Origin: Coxiellaceae bacterium
GTDB lineage: Bacteria > Pseudomonadota > Gammaproteobacteria > Coxiellales > Coxiellaceae
Direction: 5' to 3'
Assembly: GCA_003450655.1 (NCBI GenBank)
Contig: DMFG01000178.1
Coordinates: 1 to 5,935, forward strand
DNA: 5,935 bases
Shown here: one piece after another, positions 4,359 to 5,935 of the stretch
Layout of the letters: each line of letters opens with the position of its first letter
How positions within the stretch are numbered: the stretch's first letter is position 1
Translations under genes and position numbers: made by a program
The notes under the pieces: generated by a model
Database searches by the model: none
What the model was told of the DNA's origin: nothing
Seen by the model: only the letters and a program-made list of their open reading frames with translations

Positions 4359-5933
4359 TTAAGCAAAGCTATCAGTACGGGCTTTTTCCCAGAACTCTTG
4401 GTAGAAGGGATGGATGTTATCCGATAATAAATTTCCAGCTTCTAGGTAATGGTAAAACTTTTCGCAGGTTGTTGATCTTCCATCAGGTAGTCTAATCTGA
4501 ATTAAGTGGGCATTGAGTTCATCAGGGTGTTTAATCCCCATGGCTCCCATCATTTCACGATAACTGTTGATGGTGTTGTTATGGAAATTAGCTACGTATT
4601 GAGATTTCTTTTTTAACTTTATTGCATAAGCTCGGGATCGTTTGTTGGTTGCAATGCCTGTGGGACATTTATTGGTATTGCAGGCTACTGATTGCACGCA
4701 GCCAATCGCAAACAACATGGGTCTAGCAAGATTGCAGGTGTCTGCACCTAATGCTTTGCGACGAATAATATCAAATCCTGATGTGATTTTGGCGCTACTA
4801 ATTATCTTTATATGTTTCCTAATGTTAAGGCCAACTAATGCATTATGCACAAAAGCGATGGCTTCATCGCCAGGAATACCTAGGTAGTTTGTGTATTCGA
4901 CTGGGGCTGCCCCTGTGCCGCCTTCTGCACCGTCAACAGTGATAAAGTCTGGGTAAATCTGGGTTTCCAGCATTGCTTTGCAGATTGACATGAATTGGCG
5001 GCGATAACCTAGGCAGAGTTTAAAGCCAATGGGTTTTCCGTTAGATAGTTCTCTTAAGTGTTGAACAAAGTGCATCATTTCAATGGGTGTTGAAAAGGCA
5101 GTATGGGTAGGTGGTGAGATGCAGTCTTCCCCTTGTTTAACGCCTCTAATTTCTGCAATTTCTCGTGAAATTTTTGCAGCTGGTAGTACGCCGCCGTGAG
5201 AGGGTTTGGCGCCTTGTGAAAGTTTGATTTCAATCATTTTGACAGCATCTAGTTGAGATTTCTTTTTGAAGGTGTTTGAGTCAAAGAATCCTTCTTTATC
5301 GCGAGTTCCAAAGTAAGCAGTACCGAGTTGCCATATTAGGTCTCCACCTTCTTTAAGGTGGTGGCTGCTAAGTCCGCCTTCGCCCGTATTGTGGGCCATG
5401 CCGGCTAATTTTGCGCCACGATTTAATGTTCGAATGGCTTTGGAGCTCAATGCGCCATAGCTCATGGCTGAAATATTAATAACGGAGGCTTTGTAGGGTT
5501 GTTGGCATTGTTCGTTACCAAATACGACATGATCAGCTTCTTTTGATGGTTTTACAACATGTAAGGAATGTTGTGTGAATGTGAAATTTTGTTCTTTGAT
5601 ATTACGTTCTGTGCCAAAAGGGCGGGTATCTACAGCATTTTTGGAGCGTTGATAAACTAAGGAGCGTAATTCGCGTTCATAAGGTTGGCCATTGGAGTTG
5701 CTTTCAACAAAGTATTGCTGAATCTCAGGACGAATTGACTCAAAGATATGTCGTAAATGCCCGCTGATGGGGTAGAGTCGAAGGATATTGCTTGAGGATA
5801 TGAAGTGATCATACAGGCCAACAAGGACGAGGAGCCCCAATACTCCTGTGAAGAAGAAACCGTGGTGAAGGTGGATGCAAAGTAGAATTCCGATAGCAAA
5901 CATTAGGCATACAATAAAGAAAACAATAAATCG
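4359..5933 (-). CDS. FMN-binding glutamate synthase family protein, membrane-anchored (5' end open at window edge)
   Basis: Orphan protein built on the FMN-binding (alpha/beta)8 barrel of the glutamate synthase large subunit. Numbered from the first ATG in the window (5903), it has hydrophobic N-terminal segments (about 1-30), then the family block YP..GH..H..E.IRPEIQQYF (44-65), the barrel with SAMSYGALS (145-153), EGGL (175-178), KPSHGG (233-238), TVDGAEGGTGAAP (322-334), and a C402-x5-C408-x4-C413 cluster ending CPTGIAT, matching the 3Fe-4S ligands of GltB. The class II glutamine amidotransferase domain is absent and no small-subunit gene adjoins, so ordinary GOGAT activity is not implied; the cellular role of this family is unclear. 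The frame stays open upstream of 5903 for ten hydrophobic codons (RFIVFFIVCL) to the window edge, with no stop. The true start is probably outside, as homologues begin with a longer hydrophobic leader. The stop lies 82 nt before sohB. Confidence 0.9.
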   Translation of the reverse strand, partial: RFIVFFIVCLMFAIGILLCIHLHHGFFFTGVLGLLVLVGLYDHFISSSNILRLYPISGHLRHIFESIRPEIQQYFVESNSNGQPYERELRSLVYQRSKNAVDTRPFGTERNIKEQNFTFTQHSLHVVKPSKEADHVVFGNEQCQQPYKASVINISAMSYGALSSKAIRTLNRGAKLAGMAHNTGEGGLSSHHLKEGGDLIWQLGTAYFGTRDKEGFFDSNTFKKKSQLDAVKMIEIKLSQGAKPSHGGVLPAAKISREIAEIRGVKQGEDCISPPTHTAFSTPIEMMHFVQHLRELSNGKPIGFKLCLGYRRQFMSICKAMLETQIYPDFITVDGAEGGTGAAPVEYTNYLGIPGDEAIAFVHNALVGLNIRKHIKIISSAKITSGFDIIRRKALGADTCNLARPMLFAIGCVQSVACNTNKCPTGIATNKRSRAYAIKLKKKSQYVANFHNNTINSYREMMGAMGIKHPDELNAHLIQIRLPDGRSTTCEKFYHYLEAGNLLSDNIHPFYQEFWEKARTDSFA

Positions 5934-5935
5934 AG

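Overview
This is an ordinary-looking chromosomal segment from a low-to-moderate GC gammaproteobacterium. The UbiG and SohB proteins are of clear gammaproteobacterial type. The genus cannot be fixed from this window, although the AT-rich codon use and a GacS/BarA-type Hpt protein would fit a Legionellales- or Thiotrichales-like lineage (inference). All recognisable genes lie on the minus strand, so the cluster reads from the right end of the window to the left.

In transcription order: a membrane-anchored, FMN-binding glutamate-synthase-like protein (3' end at 4359, reading frame open to the right edge, so its start is probably outside the window); the membrane peptidase SohB (3257-4276); a stand-alone histidine phosphotransfer (Hpt) protein (2830-3189); the ubiquinone methyltransferase UbiG (2042-2755); a HAD phosphatase that overlaps the end of ubiG and resembles MupP as much as Gph (1360-2049); and a 6-phosphofructokinase (377-1354). 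Gaps are 82, 67 and 74 nt for the first three junctions, then an 8-nt overlap, then 5 nt. ubiG, the phosphatase and pfkA are therefore almost certainly co-transcribed and translationally coupled; the upstream three may be in the same operon or have their own promoters.

Functionally the set is housekeeping and mixed: respiratory quinone synthesis (UbiG), sugar-phosphate or cell-wall-recycling phosphatase (Gph/MupP), glycolysis (Pfk), membrane proteolysis (SohB) and two-component phosphorelay (Hpt). I see no single pathway joining them.

The left 376 bases hold no complete gene. They are strongly AT-rich and carry a fragment of an unidentified protein with no start codon (1-108, running off the left edge), a small perfect hairpin, a 12-bp palindrome and three exact 9-mers spaced exactly 22 bp apart. 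This looks like a degraded or mobile-element-bordering region. The points most worth following up are the altered active-site loops of the phosphofructokinase, the stand-alone GacS/BarA-type Hpt, the possible MupP identity of the phosphatase, and the left-edge repeat region. I found no convincing undescribed multi-gene system.
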